52,944 bases of DNA from Pseudomonadota bacterium (lineage in GTDB: Bacteria > Pseudomonadota > Gammaproteobacteria > Arenicellales > UBA868), in contig JAERSQ010000171.1 of the NCBI GenBank assembly GCA_016845525.1, positions 1-52,944 on the forward strand, given 5' to 3'. The translations under genes were made by a program, and so were the position numbers. A model generated the notes under the pieces. The model saw only the letters and a list, made by a program, of their open reading frames with translations. It searched no databases and had not been told where the DNA came from. Positions 31,615 through 41,585 of this stretch are shown piece after piece. The number at the start of each line of letters is the position of its first letter. Positions within the stretch are counted from its first letter, which is position 1.

Positions 31615-31980
31615 ATGATGGTCGCTGCTCGAAAAGATCGTCCTTCATCCACTCACCCGGGTCTAAGCCACTGGCGATGGCAGCGCATAAGCGCCATTGT
31701 CCTGGTGCCGTTGATTCTCTGGACGCTCTGGATGATGCGATCACTTGATGGGGGATCCTACTTTTCCGCAAAAGCGTGGCTCCAGGGCATTGGGCCGAAA
31801 ACCGCTCTGCTTCTTTTAGTGCCATTGTCCTATTTTCACGGCGCGCTTGGGCTGCAAGTGATCATCGAGGACTATCTGAACCCCCCGTTGCGATCGCCTT
31901 TGATTTGGCTGGTGCGGCTTGCCGCACTCATGTTTTCGATTGTGACCCTATGGGCTATTCTTTCAGCCGCTTCAACCTGA
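31615..31980 (+). CDS. sdhD: Succinate dehydrogenase hydrophobic membrane anchor subunit
   Basis: SdhD pairs with SdhC to bind heme and ubiquinone. The 121-residue protein has [19 protein letters not shown], the QR-SAI block of SdhD, three transmembrane helices, and [18 protein letters not shown] with the H-x(3)-G-x(3)-VIEDY signature. ATG 31615 is followed by a second ATG at 31618; either could be used. It lies 25 bp after sdhC and 7 bp before sdhA. Identification is firm given motifs and position. Confidence 0.94.
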   Translation: MMVAARKDRPSSTHPGLSHWRWQRISAIVLVPLILWTLWMMRSLDGGSYFSAKAWLQGIGPKTALLLLVPLSYFHGALGLQVIIEDYLNPPLRSPLIWLVRLAALMFSIVTLWAILSAAST

Positions 31981-31987
31981 CCCGCCA

Positions 31988-33772
31988 ATGACTTCAGCCT
32001 ACGAACTTATCCATCACGAACATGACGTAGTGGTTGTGGGCGCTGGCGGCGCCGGATTACGCGCCTGTCTGAGTCTTGCAGAAGCGGGCCTGCGTACCGC
32101 CTGTATCACCAAGGTCTTCCCGACGCGCTCGCATACGGTAGCAGCGCAGGGCGGCATGAGCGCGGCGCTCGCCAATATGGGGGAGGATGACTGGCGATGG
32201 CATATGTATGACACCGTGAAGGGGTCGGATTGGCTTGGTGACCAGGAGGCCATCAGCTTCATGTGCAAAGAAGCCCCCTCTGCTGTGGTCGAACTCGAGC
32301 ACTATGGAGTGCCTTTCTCCCGAACGGCGGATGGAAGGATCTACCAACGGGCTTTCGGGGGAATGACAACACACTTCGGTCAAGGGCAGGCCCAGAGGAC
32401 ATGTGCTGCTGCAGATCGGACCGGCCACGCTATCCTCCACACACTTTATCAACAGTCGTTACGACACCAGGTCGAATTTTTTATCGAATATTTCTGCCTT
32501 GATTTGATTGTGGAAGCCGGCGAATGCAAGGGAGTCGTCGCCTGGTGTCTAGAAACCGGTGTGATTCACGTTTTTTGGGCAAAGCGTGTCATTCTGGCGA
32601 CGGGCGGGTATGGCAGGGCTTATTTTTCCGCCACCTCTGCTCACACCTGCACGGGAGACGGTAACGCGATGGTCCTGCGTGCCGGCCTGCCCCTGCAGGA
32701 CATGGAATTTGTCCAGTTCCACCCTACGGGCATCTACGGGTCGGGCTGTCTGATAACGGAAGGCGCCCGAGGTGAAGGCGGATTCCTCACCAACGCGGAC
32801 GGCGAGCGTTTCATGGAACGGTATGCGCCCAACGCAAAAGATCTCGCCTCACGTGATGTCGTGAGCCGTTCGATGACTATGGAAATACGCGCCGGACGAG
32901 GCGTGGGTGACGAAGGCGATCATATTCATCTACACCTTGAGCATCTCGGTTCCGAAATTCTGGCAGAGCGTCTTCCCGGAATTTCAGAGACCGCGCAGAT
33001 ATTCGCCGGGATTGATGTTTGCAAGGAACCCATCCCTGTCATTCCCACCGTGCATTACAACATGGGCGGTATCCCAACCAACATACATGGAGAATGTTTG
33101 GGCGCCTCGGACGGTGACGTTGCGCCGGTTATCCCCGGATTGATGGCGATTGGGGAAGCGGCCTGTGTTTCTGTTCACGGGGCCAATCGGCTAGGTTCCA
33201 ATAGCCTCTTGGATCTCATCGTATTCGGTCGTGCTGCCGGGCAGCACGCTGCCCGGACCATACCGTCAGCCGACAGCGTCCTGAAGGGAGGGGGGTCAGC
33301 AGTCGACAATATCCTCGATCGGTTTGACAGGATTCGATACGCGAATGGTCCCGCAAGCACTGCGGCCATCCGCCTCAGGATGCAGCGGGTGATGCAGACG
33401 AACTGCGCGGTGTTCAGAAATGAACAGGTGTTGAGCGAAGGCGTTAGCCAAATCGACGAGACCGCCCAAATGTTCGCTGATGTCGGTGTGACGGATCGAT
33501 CCATGATCTGGAACACCGACCTGGTGGAAACGCTCGAGCTGGAAAACCTGCTGGCTCAGGCTCGAGTGACAGTCCACAGCGCCCGCGCGCGGACTGAGAG
33601 CCGCGGAGCCCACGCCCGCGATGACTATCCTGATCGTAACGATGAAACCTGGATGGTGCATACCTTGGCTGGCCTGAAAGAAAATTCGATCGAACTTTCC
33701 TACCGGCCCGTTAATATGGAGACCGGAATGCCGGACGTAGAGAGTATTCCCCCCAAAGCCAGGGTGTATTAA
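31988..33772 (+). CDS. sdhA: Succinate dehydrogenase flavoprotein subunit
   Basis: SdhA oxidizes succinate to fumarate in the TCA cycle with covalent FAD. The FAD-binding fold [20 protein letters not shown] is at about 14-33, and the covalent FAD ligand is His49 in [11 protein letters not shown]. Active site blocks include [46 protein letters not shown] and [20 protein letters not shown]. The 594-residue length fits. The [20 protein letters not shown] segment is of the type shared by alphaproteobacteria and mitochondria. It needs covalent flavinylation, helped by SdhE encoded downstream and probably the SDHAF4-like protein upstream. Confidence 0.97.
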   Translation: MTSAYELIHHEHDVVVVGAGGAGLRACLSLAEAGLRTACITKVFPTRSHTVAAQGGMSAALANMGEDDWRWHMYDTVKGSDWLGDQEAISFMCKEAPSAVVELEHYGVPFSRTADGRIYQRAFGGMTTHFGQGQAQRTCAAADRTGHAILHTLYQQSLRHQVEFFIEYFCLDLIVEAGECKGVVAWCLETGVIHVFWAKRVILATGGYGRAYFSATSAHTCTGDGNAMVLRAGLPLQDMEFVQFHPTGIYGSGCLITEGARGEGGFLTNADGERFMERYAPNAKDLASRDVVSRSMTMEIRAGRGVGDEGDHIHLHLEHLGSEILAERLPGISETAQIFAGIDVCKEPIPVIPTVHYNMGGIPTNIHGECLGASDGDVAPVIPGLMAIGEAACVSVHGANRLGSNSLLDLIVFGRAAGQHAARTIPSADSVLKGGGSAVDNILDRFDRIRYANGPASTAAIRLRMQRVMQTNCAVFRNEQVLSEGVSQIDETAQMFADVGVTDRSMIWNTDLVETLELENLLAQARVTVHSARARTESRGAHARDDYPDRNDETWMVHTLAGLKENSIELSYRPVNMETGMPDVESIPPKARVY

Positions 33773-33777
33773 CGATC

Positions 33778-34557
33778 ATGGCCCAGTTCCGACTTCCTAA
33801 AAACGCACGGGTCATCCCAGGCCGTCGTCATAATGACGGGTCAGGAATGCAGCGACCGCTGCAGCTACAGATCTATCGCTGGAGTCCGGACGACGATTCC
33901 CAGCCACAGGTAGACGAGTACACCATTGATCAGGCTACCTGCGGCCCGATGCTTTTGGATGCATTAATCAAGATCAAGAACGAGATCGACTCCACGCTGA
34001 CCTTCAGGCGTTCCTGCAGAGAGGGGATCTGCGGATCATGCGCGATGAATATTGACGGAACCAATACCCTGGCCTGTACTCAATCACTGACGGAACTTAA
34101 GACGCCCGTCAAAGTTTATCCATTGCCGCACATGCCGGTGATCAAGGATTTGGTTCCTGATCTAACGCATTTCTTTGATCAGTACGCATCGGTAGAGCCC
34201 TGGCTAAAAGCCTCCGACCCACCCAGCGGTCAGGAACGCCGCCAGAGCCCCGAAGACCGTGAGGCTCTTGACGGGCTTTACGAGTGCATCCTGTGTGCAT
34301 GTTGTTCGACGAGTTGTCCTAGCTACTGGTGGAATTCAGAGGAATACCTCGGCCCGGCAAACTTGCTGCAGGCTTACCGATGGATTGCCGATAGCCGGGA
34401 TGAGTCGGCCACCGAGCGCCTTGAGCAGCTGAACGACAGTTTTAAACTGTACCGTTGTCACACCATTATGAATTGCACGAACGCCTGCCCCAAGGGTCTC
34501 AATCCCGGAAAGGCCATCGGTGAAATCAAATCACGGATCAGCAAAGAGAAGCTTTGA
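33778..34557 (+). CDS. sdhB: Succinate dehydrogenase iron-sulfur subunit
   Basis: SdhB carries electrons from FAD to quinone through three Fe-S clusters. The [2Fe-2S] ligands are Cys80, Cys85, Cys88 (CREGICGSC) and Cys100; the [4Fe-4S] and [3Fe-4S] ligands are in [17 protein letters not shown] and [20 protein letters not shown]. At 259 residues it is longer than E. coli SdhB (238), because of an N-terminal [12 protein letters not shown] extension that is typical of alphaproteobacterial and mitochondrial SdhB. The stop overlaps the sdhE TTG by 4 bp. Identification is firm; the likeness to alpha-type SdhB is from memory of the family, not a search. Confidence 0.97.
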   Translation: MAQFRLPKNARVIPGRRHNDGSGMQRPLQLQIYRWSPDDDSQPQVDEYTIDQATCGPMLLDALIKIKNEIDSTLTFRRSCREGICGSCAMNIDGTNTLACTQSLTELKTPVKVYPLPHMPVIKDLVPDLTHFFDQYASVEPWLKASDPPSGQERRQSPEDREALDGLYECILCACCSTSCPSYWWNSEEYLGPANLLQAYRWIADSRDESATERLEQLNDSFKLYRCHTIMNCTNACPKGLNPGKAIGEIKSRISKEKL

Positions 34558-34823
34558 ATACCGTTACCGAACAACGGATCAACCGAATCATTTGGCGTAC
34601 ACGCCGTGGTGCCCGGGAGCTGGATGGGCTATTAATGGCCTACGCGCAGGAGCACGCGTCGACCTGGAGTCAGAAGGAGATGGCAAGCTTTGAGGAACTG
34701 TTGGCCCAACCGGATCCGGTCCTGATGGACTGGTTCATGTGCAGAACGAGGCCACACGGTACCGGGCTCAAGGGTCTCGTCGCGAAAATCTTAGCGTCGA
34801 AGAGGCGTCTGTCCGCCGTCTAG
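34554..34823 (+). CDS. sdhE: FAD assembly factor SdhE (YgfY)
   Basis: SdhE is a small soluble protein that promotes covalent attachment of FAD to SdhA. The R-G-x-x-E motif is seen as [11 protein letters not shown], followed by a five-helix bundle pattern with [14 protein letters not shown], as in E. coli SdhE. At 89 residues the length is right. The TTG start overlaps the sdhB stop (TTGA), coupling it to the sdh operon, whereas in E. coli it sits with ygfX. It converges on nadB with a 7-bp gap; the sdhE-nadB pairing also occurs in pseudomonads. Identification is firm. Confidence 0.95.
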   Translation: MNTVTEQRINRIIWRTRRGARELDGLLMAYAQEHASTWSQKEMASFEELLAQPDPVLMDWFMCRTRPHGTGLKGLVAKILASKRRLSAV

Positions 34824-34830
34824 CGAGCGT

Positions 34831-36435
34831 TCAGCCTCTGGGCTCCGGTCGCAAGACCGTATCATGGAGTTGATTAGGGTCTGAGGCAGGGTAGTCCTGG
34901 GTGAAATGCAGTCCACGGCTTTCGCGCCGTTCGGCCGCACAGCGGACTATCAACTCCGAGACCACGACAAGATTCCGCAGTTCGAGCAGGTCTCGGCTGA
35001 CGCGGAAGTGGCTGTAGAAATCCCGGATCTCCTCATGCAGCAAGTGCAGTCTGTTTGCCGCCCTTTGTAGGCGTCGGGAGGTTCGGACGATGCCGACGTA
35101 GTCCCACATAAAACGTCTAATTTCTTCCCAGTTGTGCGCTACCACGACAAGTTCATCGGGGTCTGACACCTGGCTCTCGTCCCAATCAGGCGGAGTCGGG
35201 CCGATGCAGGGGGAGCGTTCCAAGTGCTCGAGGATCGACGGGACTGCCCGATCGGCGAACACAATGCACTCCAGGAGCGAGTTGCTCGCGAGACGATTTG
35301 CACCGTGTAGACCCGTATGGGCATTCTCTCCTAAAGCATAAAGACCCTCCAGATCGGTTTGACCCCTGAGGTCGGTGGCGATGCCTCCACAGGTATAGTG
35401 AGCCGCAGGGACGACAGGCACCGGTTCGGTCGTAATATCAATTGAGAAGGATTGGCACCTGTCATAGATGCCAGGAAAATGCCGCTTGATTTTTTCCGCC
35501 GCCATATGACTGATGTCAAGATAGACACAGTCGTGGCCCCCTTTCTTCATTTCGTAATCAATTGCTCTGGCGACGATATCCCGGGGGGCAAGTTCGGCGC
35601 GGCGATCGTGGGCCGCCATGAAAGCAGTGCCATCGGGCAAGAGCAACTTCCCCCCTTCACCCCGGACCGCCTCGGAAATTAGAAAATTGCCGGCGTGGGG
35701 GTGGTAGAGACAGGTCGGATGGAACTGGACGAACTCGAGATTGGCTACCGAGCAGCCCGCACGCCACGCGATCGCGATACCGTCTCCGGTAGAGGAGTCA
35801 GGGTTGCTCGTGTAGAGGTAAGCTTTGGAGGCTCCGCCGGTCGCGAGAACCACCGCTTGGGCATGTATTGTCGTGACCTGACCGGAGTTTCTATCTAGCG
35901 CATAAAGACCCGAAACACGCCGTTGATCCTGCCTTCCCGCCAATGGCCCTGCGATCAAATCGATCGCTGTGTGATTCTCAAGCACCGAAATGTGTGGCGA
36001 GGCCAGTACCTGCCGATCCAGAGTATTGACCACTGCACGGCCTGTGGTATCCGCTACATGGGCTACACGCCTGTGTGAGTGTCCACCTTCGCGCGCCAAA
36101 TGGAGTCCGCGCGGGGAATCATCCTGTCCATCAAAATGAACACCGGCGCTACGTAACCACCTGATCGCTTCAGGGGCGCCCTCTACAACCGTTCGAACAG
36201 CCGATTCATGGCAGAGTCCAGCGCCTGCTTCCAGGGTGTCTTGAATGTGCGCTTCGAAGCTGTCTTTTGGATCCAGCGCTGCTGCGATACCACCCTGCGC
36301 CCAGATACTTGAGCCGGAAGCCAGCTGCGACTTCGTCAGTATCAGGCAATCGATCCCTTCATCAGCCAGTTTCAGGGCCAGGCTGACTCCCGCAAGACCG
36401 CTGCCGACAATTACAACAGTCGTCTCACGCAACAT
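34831..36435 (-). CDS. nadB: L-aspartate oxidase
   Basis: NadB oxidizes L-aspartate to iminoaspartate, the first step of de novo NAD synthesis; it is a flavoprotein related to SdhA but with non-covalent FAD. Motifs: [83 protein letters not shown] and GANRLASNSLLEC. The 534 residues match E. coli NadB (540). It is distinguished from SdhA by the SIWAQGGIAA segment replacing the SHTVAAQGG covalent-FAD site. It is divergent from lepA across 181 bp; rpoE and the rse/muc genes, common neighbours of nadB, are not there. Confidence 0.96.
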   Translation of the reverse strand: MLRETTVVIVGSGLAGVSLALKLADEGIDCLILTKSQLASGSSIWAQGGIAAALDPKDSFEAHIQDTLEAGAGLCHESAVRTVVEGAPEAIRWLRSAGVHFDGQDDSPRGLHLAREGGHSHRRVAHVADTTGRAVVNTLDRQVLASPHISVLENHTAIDLIAGPLAGRQDQRRVSGLYALDRNSGQVTTIHAQAVVLATGGASKAYLYTSNPDSSTGDGIAIAWRAGCSVANLEFVQFHPTCLYHPHAGNFLISEAVRGEGGKLLLPDGTAFMAAHDRRAELAPRDIVARAIDYEMKKGGHDCVYLDISHMAAEKIKRHFPGIYDRCQSFSIDITTEPVPVVPAAHYTCGGIATDLRGQTDLEGLYALGENAHTGLHGANRLASNSLLECIVFADRAVPSILEHLERSPCIGPTPPDWDESQVSDPDELVVVAHNWEEIRRFMWDYVGIVRTSRRLQRAANRLHLLHEEIRDFYSHFRVSRDLLELRNLVVVSELIVRCAAERRESRGLHFTQDYPASDPNQLHDTVLRPEPRG

Positions 36436-36616
36436 GGGAAATATACGTTTTGTTCGACATTCATTCTTGCTGTGGGCTGGTTCACCGGTTGGGGTCCGTG
36501 TCTCCGAAATGTGTGCAAGGATATCGGGCGCAATATAAAATTCGGATGGGGCTAGCCTCTTAGCCCAACTGTATGCGGCAACTGCCGACGCCCCTGCCTC
36601 CCACCGGAAACTGGAA

Positions 36617-38422
36617 ATGAATCGGGTCGATCAGAACCTTGTTCGGAATTTCGCGATTATCGCGCATATTGATCATGGCAAGTCAACACTCGCGGACCGC
36701 TTGATCCAGCGGTGCGGGGGCCTGACTGATCGTGAGATGACCGAACAGGTATTGGACTCGATGGACCTCGAACGTGAGCGCGGGATTACGATCAAGGCGC
36801 AGAGCGTATCTTTGAACTATCAGGCTCGGGATAAGCAGGGATATCAGATGAATTTCATCGATACCCCGGGACATGTCGACTTCTCTTACGAGGTCTCGCG
36901 TTCGCTGAGCGCATGTGAAGGGGCGCTTCTGGTGGTCGATGCCTCGCAAGGCGTTGAGGCACAAACCGTCGCTAACTGCTATACGGCTGCGGATCTCGGC
37001 CTGGAGATCATTCCCGTCCTGAATAAGATCGATCTGCCCGCAGCGGATGCCGATCGCGCGGCGGCGGAAATCGAAGATTTGATTGGACTGGACTGCACCG
37101 ATGCATTGCGAGTCTCGGCTAAGACGGGGATAGGGATCGACGCGGTGCTGGAAAAAATCGTTAAGGCCGTTCCTCCCCCTACGGGTGTTCCCACGAGCAA
37201 TCTGAGTGCCTTGATTATTGACTCCTGGTTCGACAACTATCTTGGGACAGTGTCTTTGGTTCGGGTAAAGGAGGGAACGCTGAGAGCCAAAAGTCGGATC
37301 CTGATGATGTCCACGGGAAAGAACTACTCGATCGAAGAAATCGGACGGTTCACGCCAAAGCGATCGGCCGCCAGGGAACTGATCGCGGGAGAGGTGGGTT
37401 ATGTGATCGCCGGCATTAAGGACATCAAAGCGGCGAGGGTTGGCGACACCATTACCGATGCAGCGAAGCCCGCGGAAGAAACCCTTCAGGGATTCAAGAC
37501 GGCAAAGCCCGCTGTCTTTGCGGGGCTCTACCCAATCAATAATGCGGATTTTGAAGCCTTCCGGGATGCGCTTGAGAAACTCAGCCTGAACGATGCATCA
37601 CTTGTCTATGAGCCCGAGGTTTCTCCGGCATTGGGTTTTGGCTTTCGCTGCGGATTTCTTGGTATGTTGCATATGGAGATCATCCAGGAACGTCTCGAGC
37701 GTGAATATGATCTTGAATTAATTACCACAGCGCCTACTGTCGTTTATCAGATTCTCGGCACGGATGGCATATCACGCTCCATCCACAATCCGTCGCAAAT
37801 GCCTGACTCGGGGTCGGTGGCCGAAGTCTATGAGCCGTTTATCGAAGCCCGCCTGCTGTGTCCAACAGAGTACATTGGCGCTGTCATTAGTCTTTGCATT
37901 GAAAAACGTGGGGTGCAGAAAGAATTGACCTATCATGGCAGGCAGGCGGTTCTTATATTTGAATTGCCTCTGTCAGAGGTCGTCCTGGATTTTCATGACC
38001 GCCTGAAATCAGTGAGCCGCGGGTTTGCATCATTTGATTACGAGGCAATTGACGATCGCGCCGCCGACATGGTCAGAATTGATGTCATGATCAACGGTGA
38101 CAGAGTCGAGCCACTGTCTGCGCTGGCTCATCGGGAACGAGCGCCGTATCGTGCTCGGCAACTCGTAACACGGATGAAAAAGCTCATCCCCCGGCAAATG
38201 TTTGACGTGGCAATTCAGGCCGCCATTGGTTCCAAAATCATCGCCCGGGAGACCGTCAAGGCCCTGCGAAAGAATGTCACCGCCAAGTGCTACGGCGGAG
38301 ATATCACTCGCAAACGAAAACTTCTCGAAAAACAAAAGGAAGGAAAAAAACGTATGAAACAAATCGGTTCTGTCTCAATTCCGCAGGAAGCCTTTCTTTC
38401 CGTGCTCAAGGTAGGTGAGTGA
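36617..38422 (+). CDS. lepA: Elongation factor 4 (LepA)
   Basis: LepA is a ribosome-bound GTPase that affects initiation and back-translocation. The G1 motif is [14 protein letters not shown] near residue 15, switch I contains RERGITIK, G3 is DTPGHVDF and G4 NKIDLP. The C-terminal half has the LepA-specific [19 protein letters not shown] and the CTD ending [20 protein letters not shown]. At 601 residues it matches E. coli (599). The ATG has GGAAACTGGAA upstream. The gene starts the lepA-lepB-rnc-era-recO-pdxJ run. Identification is firm. Confidence 0.98.
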   Translation: MNRVDQNLVRNFAIIAHIDHGKSTLADRLIQRCGGLTDREMTEQVLDSMDLERERGITIKAQSVSLNYQARDKQGYQMNFIDTPGHVDFSYEVSRSLSACEGALLVVDASQGVEAQTVANCYTAADLGLEIIPVLNKIDLPAADADRAAAEIEDLIGLDCTDALRVSAKTGIGIDAVLEKIVKAVPPPTGVPTSNLSALIIDSWFDNYLGTVSLVRVKEGTLRAKSRILMMSTGKNYSIEEIGRFTPKRSAARELIAGEVGYVIAGIKDIKAARVGDTITDAAKPAEETLQGFKTAKPAVFAGLYPINNADFEAFRDALEKLSLNDASLVYEPEVSPALGFGFRCGFLGMLHMEIIQERLEREYDLELITTAPTVVYQILGTDGISRSIHNPSQMPDSGSVAEVYEPFIEARLLCPTEYIGAVISLCIEKRGVQKELTYHGRQAVLIFELPLSEVVLDFHDRLKSVSRGFASFDYEAIDDRAADMVRIDVMINGDRVEPLSALAHRERAPYRARQLVTRMKKLIPRQMFDVAIQAAIGSKIIARETVKALRKNVTAKCYGGDITRKRKLLEKQKEGKKRMKQIGSVSIPQEAFLSVLKVGE

Positions 38423-39201
38423 TGGATTTTGAGTTTGCGTTATTTCTGGCCCTTATAGTCGCGGGAATCATTATTCTGTGGGATCGCAGTATGGGACGAC
38501 CCAAACGGATTCGCCAGGCCGAGTCGGGCGTGAGTTTGCGCATGCCTCTGATTGTTGAGTACTCGAGGTCGTTTTTTCCGGTCATCCTCGCCGTGTTTTT
38601 GCTCCGAGCCTTTGTCGTTGAACCCTTTCGAATTCCCTCCGGCTCAATGCTGCCGAGTCTTTTTATCGGCGATTTCATCCTCGTCTCAAAATCCAGTTAT
38701 GGGATCAAGTTACCCGTATTGAAACGCGAAATCATTTCTCTGGGCGCGCCGCAAAGCGGCGATGTGATGGTGTTTCGCTTCCCCCGCGATCCCAAGACCA
38801 ACTTCATCAAGCGCGTTATCGGCACGCCGGGCGATGTGGTCAGCTATCACAACAAGCGGCTCTCCCTTAACGGCAGACCGCTTCCTCTTGAAGCCATGGA
38901 TTTGGTCAATTGGCCTCCCGGGGAGCAGGAGGATCGGGTCAAGACGTATCTGGAAAGCATTGGCTCGGAAAATCACACCATCATGATAGATTCGCGCCGC
39001 GCCTCAAGCTCAATTCGGGTAAAGGTTCCCGAGGGCCATTACTTCGTGATGGGAGACAACCGGGACCACAGTAATGACAGCCGATATTGGGGCTTTGTTC
39101 CCGAGGAGTTCGTGGTGGGAAAGGCGTTCTTTATCTGGTTCAGTTGGGACAGTGCCGGCGGCGGTGTGAACTGGGACCGCATCGGCAGTGTCATCGATTA
39201 G
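38422..39201 (+). CDS. lepB: Signal peptidase I
   Basis: LepB cleaves signal peptides of secreted proteins at the periplasmic face of the inner membrane. Two N-terminal transmembrane segments (about 4-20 and 50-66) precede the catalytic Ser75 in IPSGSMLPSLFIGD and Lys130 in NFIKRVIGTPGD, the same 55-residue spacing as in E. coli; GDNRDHSNDSRYWGFVPEE is box E. I chose ATG 38422, which overlaps the last base of the lepA stop and follows AGGTG by 4 bp; GTG 38419 is too close to that site. Length is 259 residues, shorter than E. coli (324). Identification is firm. Confidence 0.96.
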   Translation: MDFEFALFLALIVAGIIILWDRSMGRPKRIRQAESGVSLRMPLIVEYSRSFFPVILAVFLLRAFVVEPFRIPSGSMLPSLFIGDFILVSKSSYGIKLPVLKREIISLGAPQSGDVMVFRFPRDPKTNFIKRVIGTPGDVVSYHNKRLSLNGRPLPLEAMDLVNWPPGEQEDRVKTYLESIGSENHTIMIDSRRASSSIRVKVPEGHYFVMGDNRDHSNDSRYWGFVPEEFVVGKAFFIWFSWDSAGGGVNWDRIGSVID

Positions 39202-39213
39202 CGGGGGTTCGGC

Positions 39214-39882
39214 TTGGGCGGCAGCGTAGCAACCCGGATCGGCTACCAATTCTCCGACCCAGCGCTGCTGGAGGCAGCGCTTCGGCATCGCAGCATCGGG
39301 ACCCGGCATAACGAACGTCTCGAATTCCTTGGGGACAGCGTGCTCGGGCTCGCCGTGAGCGAGATGCTCTTTGAGAAATATCCTACGGCCACGGAAGGCG
39401 AGCTCACGCAGCTGCGGGCCCGGTTGGTTCGACAGGCGACGCTCGCGACTGTCGCCCGAAATATCGATTTGGGCGGGGCGCTTCAACTTGGCCCCTCGGC
39501 CGGTCGAAGCGGCGGCAACGACCGGTCATCCATTCTGGCGGATGCACTTGAAGCGGTTGTAGCCGCTGTCTTTCTGGACGCGGATTTCGAGCAGGCGAAG
39601 AGAGTAACCCTGTCCCTGTTTGCGACGGAGATTGCTCATTTGGACCCGGAGTCAATCGAAAAAGATCCCAAGACCCAGCTCCAGGAACTGCTTCAGTCTC
39701 AGGGGGATGCGCCGCCTAGTTATGAGGTGGTCACCATGTCCGGACAACCTCATGAGCGTGAATTCACCGTTCACTGCTGCATCGACAGCCGAAAACTGAT
39801 AACGGAGGGTCAGGGGTCCAGCCGCAAAGCCGCTGAGCAGCAGGCCGCTTTTGCGGCGCTGAGCGCAATAAGGGAAGGATGA
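39214..39882 (+). CDS. rnc: Ribonuclease III
   Basis: RNase III cuts double-stranded RNA, including rRNA precursors. The signature HNERLEFLGDSVLGLAV is at about 31-47 with catalytic acidic residues, and the second catalytic region is SSILADALEAVVAAVFLD. The C-terminal dsRNA-binding domain starts at DPKTQLQELLQSQG and ends at QGSSRKAAEQQAA. At 222 residues the length is normal. The start is TTG, 6 bp after GCGGGGG. The gene lies between lepB and era, as in most bacteria. Identification is firm. Confidence 0.97.
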   Translation: MGGSVATRIGYQFSDPALLEAALRHRSIGTRHNERLEFLGDSVLGLAVSEMLFEKYPTATEGELTQLRARLVRQATLATVARNIDLGGALQLGPSAGRSGGNDRSSILADALEAVVAAVFLDADFEQAKRVTLSLFATEIAHLDPESIEKDPKTQLQELLQSQGDAPPSYEVVTMSGQPHEREFTVHCCIDSRKLITEGQGSSRKAAEQQAAFAALSAIREG

Positions 39883-39889
39883 GACCGTT

Positions 39890-40789
39890 TTGAACAGCTC
39901 CGGTCACTTTGGTGTGGTCTCGCTCGTCGGAAGACCCAATGTTGGCAAGTCGAGCCTGCTGAATAAAATCCTGGGCTCCAAAGTGTCCATCGTGTCTCGC
40001 CGGCCTCAAACGACGTGGCGCGAGATAGACGGCATTTACACGGACGACTCGGCGCAGCTCGTGATTGTTGACAGCCCCGGACTGCACGAAAGAAGGGAGC
40101 GGTTCCTGGGCAAAGTCGCCAATCAGTCAGCTCGCGGCGCCGGAAGCGGTGCCGACATTATTTGTCAGGTGATCGATGCGCGCCACTGGCGCGGCGAAGA
40201 CCAGAACGTACTCGAGCACTTCCTGGGAAGAGAAATCCCCTTATGGCTGATCCTGAACAAGGTTGACCTGCTGGAATCATTGGATCAGATCCTGCCTCGT
40301 ATTGAAGCCCTGCGAGACAAATACGCCTGGGATCAAATGGTCCCTGTGTCCGCGCGGTCGGGCTACAACTGCGAACATCTCGCGTCTCTCCTGGGTCAAG
40401 CCGTACCGAAGGGGCCAGCAGGTTACCCCTCCGATACGTTAACCAATGCGTCGCCGCGGTTTCTGGCCGCCGAACTGATTCGCGAACAGGTGTTTCGGCA
40501 GTTGGGCGACGAGATACCCTATTGCACCGGGGTGGATCTGGTCGTGTTCAAACAGCATGATGACGGAACTATCGAAATCGATGCGGAGATTCTTTGCGAG
40601 ACGTCTGGGCAGAAGGCGGCAATAATCGGATCCAAGGGGGCCCGGCTTAAGAGTATCGGGACGGCTGCACGCAAGCAGATCTCACTCGTGTTTGACGCAC
40701 CGGTCCGGCTTTCGCAGCGTGTGAAGGTGAAAAAAGGCTGGGTAAGTGACCGACGAATAGTCACGGGTTTAGGATACGGAAGCCGGTAA
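39890..40789 (+). CDS. era: GTPase Era
   Basis: Era binds the 3' end of 16S rRNA and GTP and assists 30S assembly. G1 is GRPNVGKSS at about 14-22, G3 is DSPGLHE (DTPG in most), G4 is NKVD and the effector region is SRRPQTTWREIDGI. The C-terminal KH domain has AAIIGSKGARLKSIGTAARK and RVKVKKGW. Length 299 matches E. coli (301). The start is TTG, with AAGGATGAG about 10 bp upstream, 7 bp after rnc. Identification is firm. Confidence 0.97.
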   Translation: MNSSGHFGVVSLVGRPNVGKSSLLNKILGSKVSIVSRRPQTTWREIDGIYTDDSAQLVIVDSPGLHERRERFLGKVANQSARGAGSGADIICQVIDARHWRGEDQNVLEHFLGREIPLWLILNKVDLLESLDQILPRIEALRDKYAWDQMVPVSARSGYNCEHLASLLGQAVPKGPAGYPSDTLTNASPRFLAAELIREQVFRQLGDEIPYCTGVDLVVFKQHDDGTIEIDAEILCETSGQKAAIIGSKGARLKSIGTAARKQISLVFDAPVRLSQRVKVKKGWVSDRRIVTGLGYGSR

Positions 40790-40801
40790 GGACAGTCGCG
40801 A

Positions 40802-41569
40802 ATGAGCAACGTGCGTGTCAAAGGCGAGCCGGGATTCGTTCTCCACTGGAGGCCGTACTCAGAATCGAGTCTCCTGCTGGATCTGTACTCAAGAACTTAC
40901 GGACGGATCACAGCGATCGCGAAAGGGGCGCGAGGCAAAAAGTCCGTCTATCGCGGCACGCTCCGACCGTTTGCACTCATCACGCTCGGGTGGTCGGGTA
41001 AAGGAGAGGTAAAAACGTTGACCCAGAGTGAGTGGGCAGGTCCAGGTGTTGCGTTGCTCGGGCCGGGACTTTTCTGTGGCTTCTATCTAAACGAACTCCT
41101 GATCAAGTTTCTGCATCGCCACGACCCTCACGAACGACTGTTTGATCGGTATTGGCAGTGCATACACGAGTTGCTGAATCATAGTGATCAAGAGTCCGCG
41201 TTACGCTATTTTGAGAAAGTGCTGCTGGAAGAGATCGGCTATGGACTCCAGTTAGAGTACGATCAGACGACGGGCGAGACAATTGTGCCCAACTGCCGTT
41301 ATCGTTACCGGCCGGGACTCGGCGCATTTGTCGAGCAGGCCGACGATCGCAGTGGCGTCGAAGTTCACGGTGAATCCCTGATTGCCCTGCGCCTCGAATT
41401 AGCCCTAAGCCCCCGTAGTCAAAAAGAGGTGAAGCGGCTTCATCGGGCGATCTTTAGCGATCTTCTGGAAGGGCGGACCCTCGTCTCCCGCTCGGTATAC
41501 TCACAGTTATATTTGAGCGAGGCGACTGCATCCGGTACGGCAAGCGCATCCCATACCGAGACTCATTGA
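40802..41569 (+). CDS. recO: DNA repair protein RecO
   Basis: RecO loads RecA on single-stranded DNA in the RecFOR pathway. The N-terminal OB fold has [37 protein letters not shown] and the LRPF block, and the C-terminal helical part contains [20 protein letters not shown]. The C-terminal zinc finger is not evident, as usual in proteobacteria. The 255-residue length fits. The ATG follows AAGGA. The gene lies in the conserved era-recO-pdxJ order. Identification is firm. Confidence 0.95.
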   Translation: MSNVRVKGEPGFVLHWRPYSESSLLLDLYSRTYGRITAIAKGARGKKSVYRGTLRPFALITLGWSGKGEVKTLTQSEWAGPGVALLGPGLFCGFYLNELLIKFLHRHDPHERLFDRYWQCIHELLNHSDQESALRYFEKVLLEEIGYGLQLEYDQTTGETIVPNCRYRYRPGLGAFVEQADDRSGVEVHGESLIALRLELALSPRSQKEVKRLHRAIFSDLLEGRTLVSRSVYSQLYLSEATASGTASASHTETH

Positions 41570-41585
41570 TCTCAAAGGAACAGAA

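Noticed and set aside
36549-36566. Hairpin GGGCTA/TAGCCC in the lepA leader
   Set aside because: Six-base stem with a six-base loop and no T run; too small to call a regulator or terminator.
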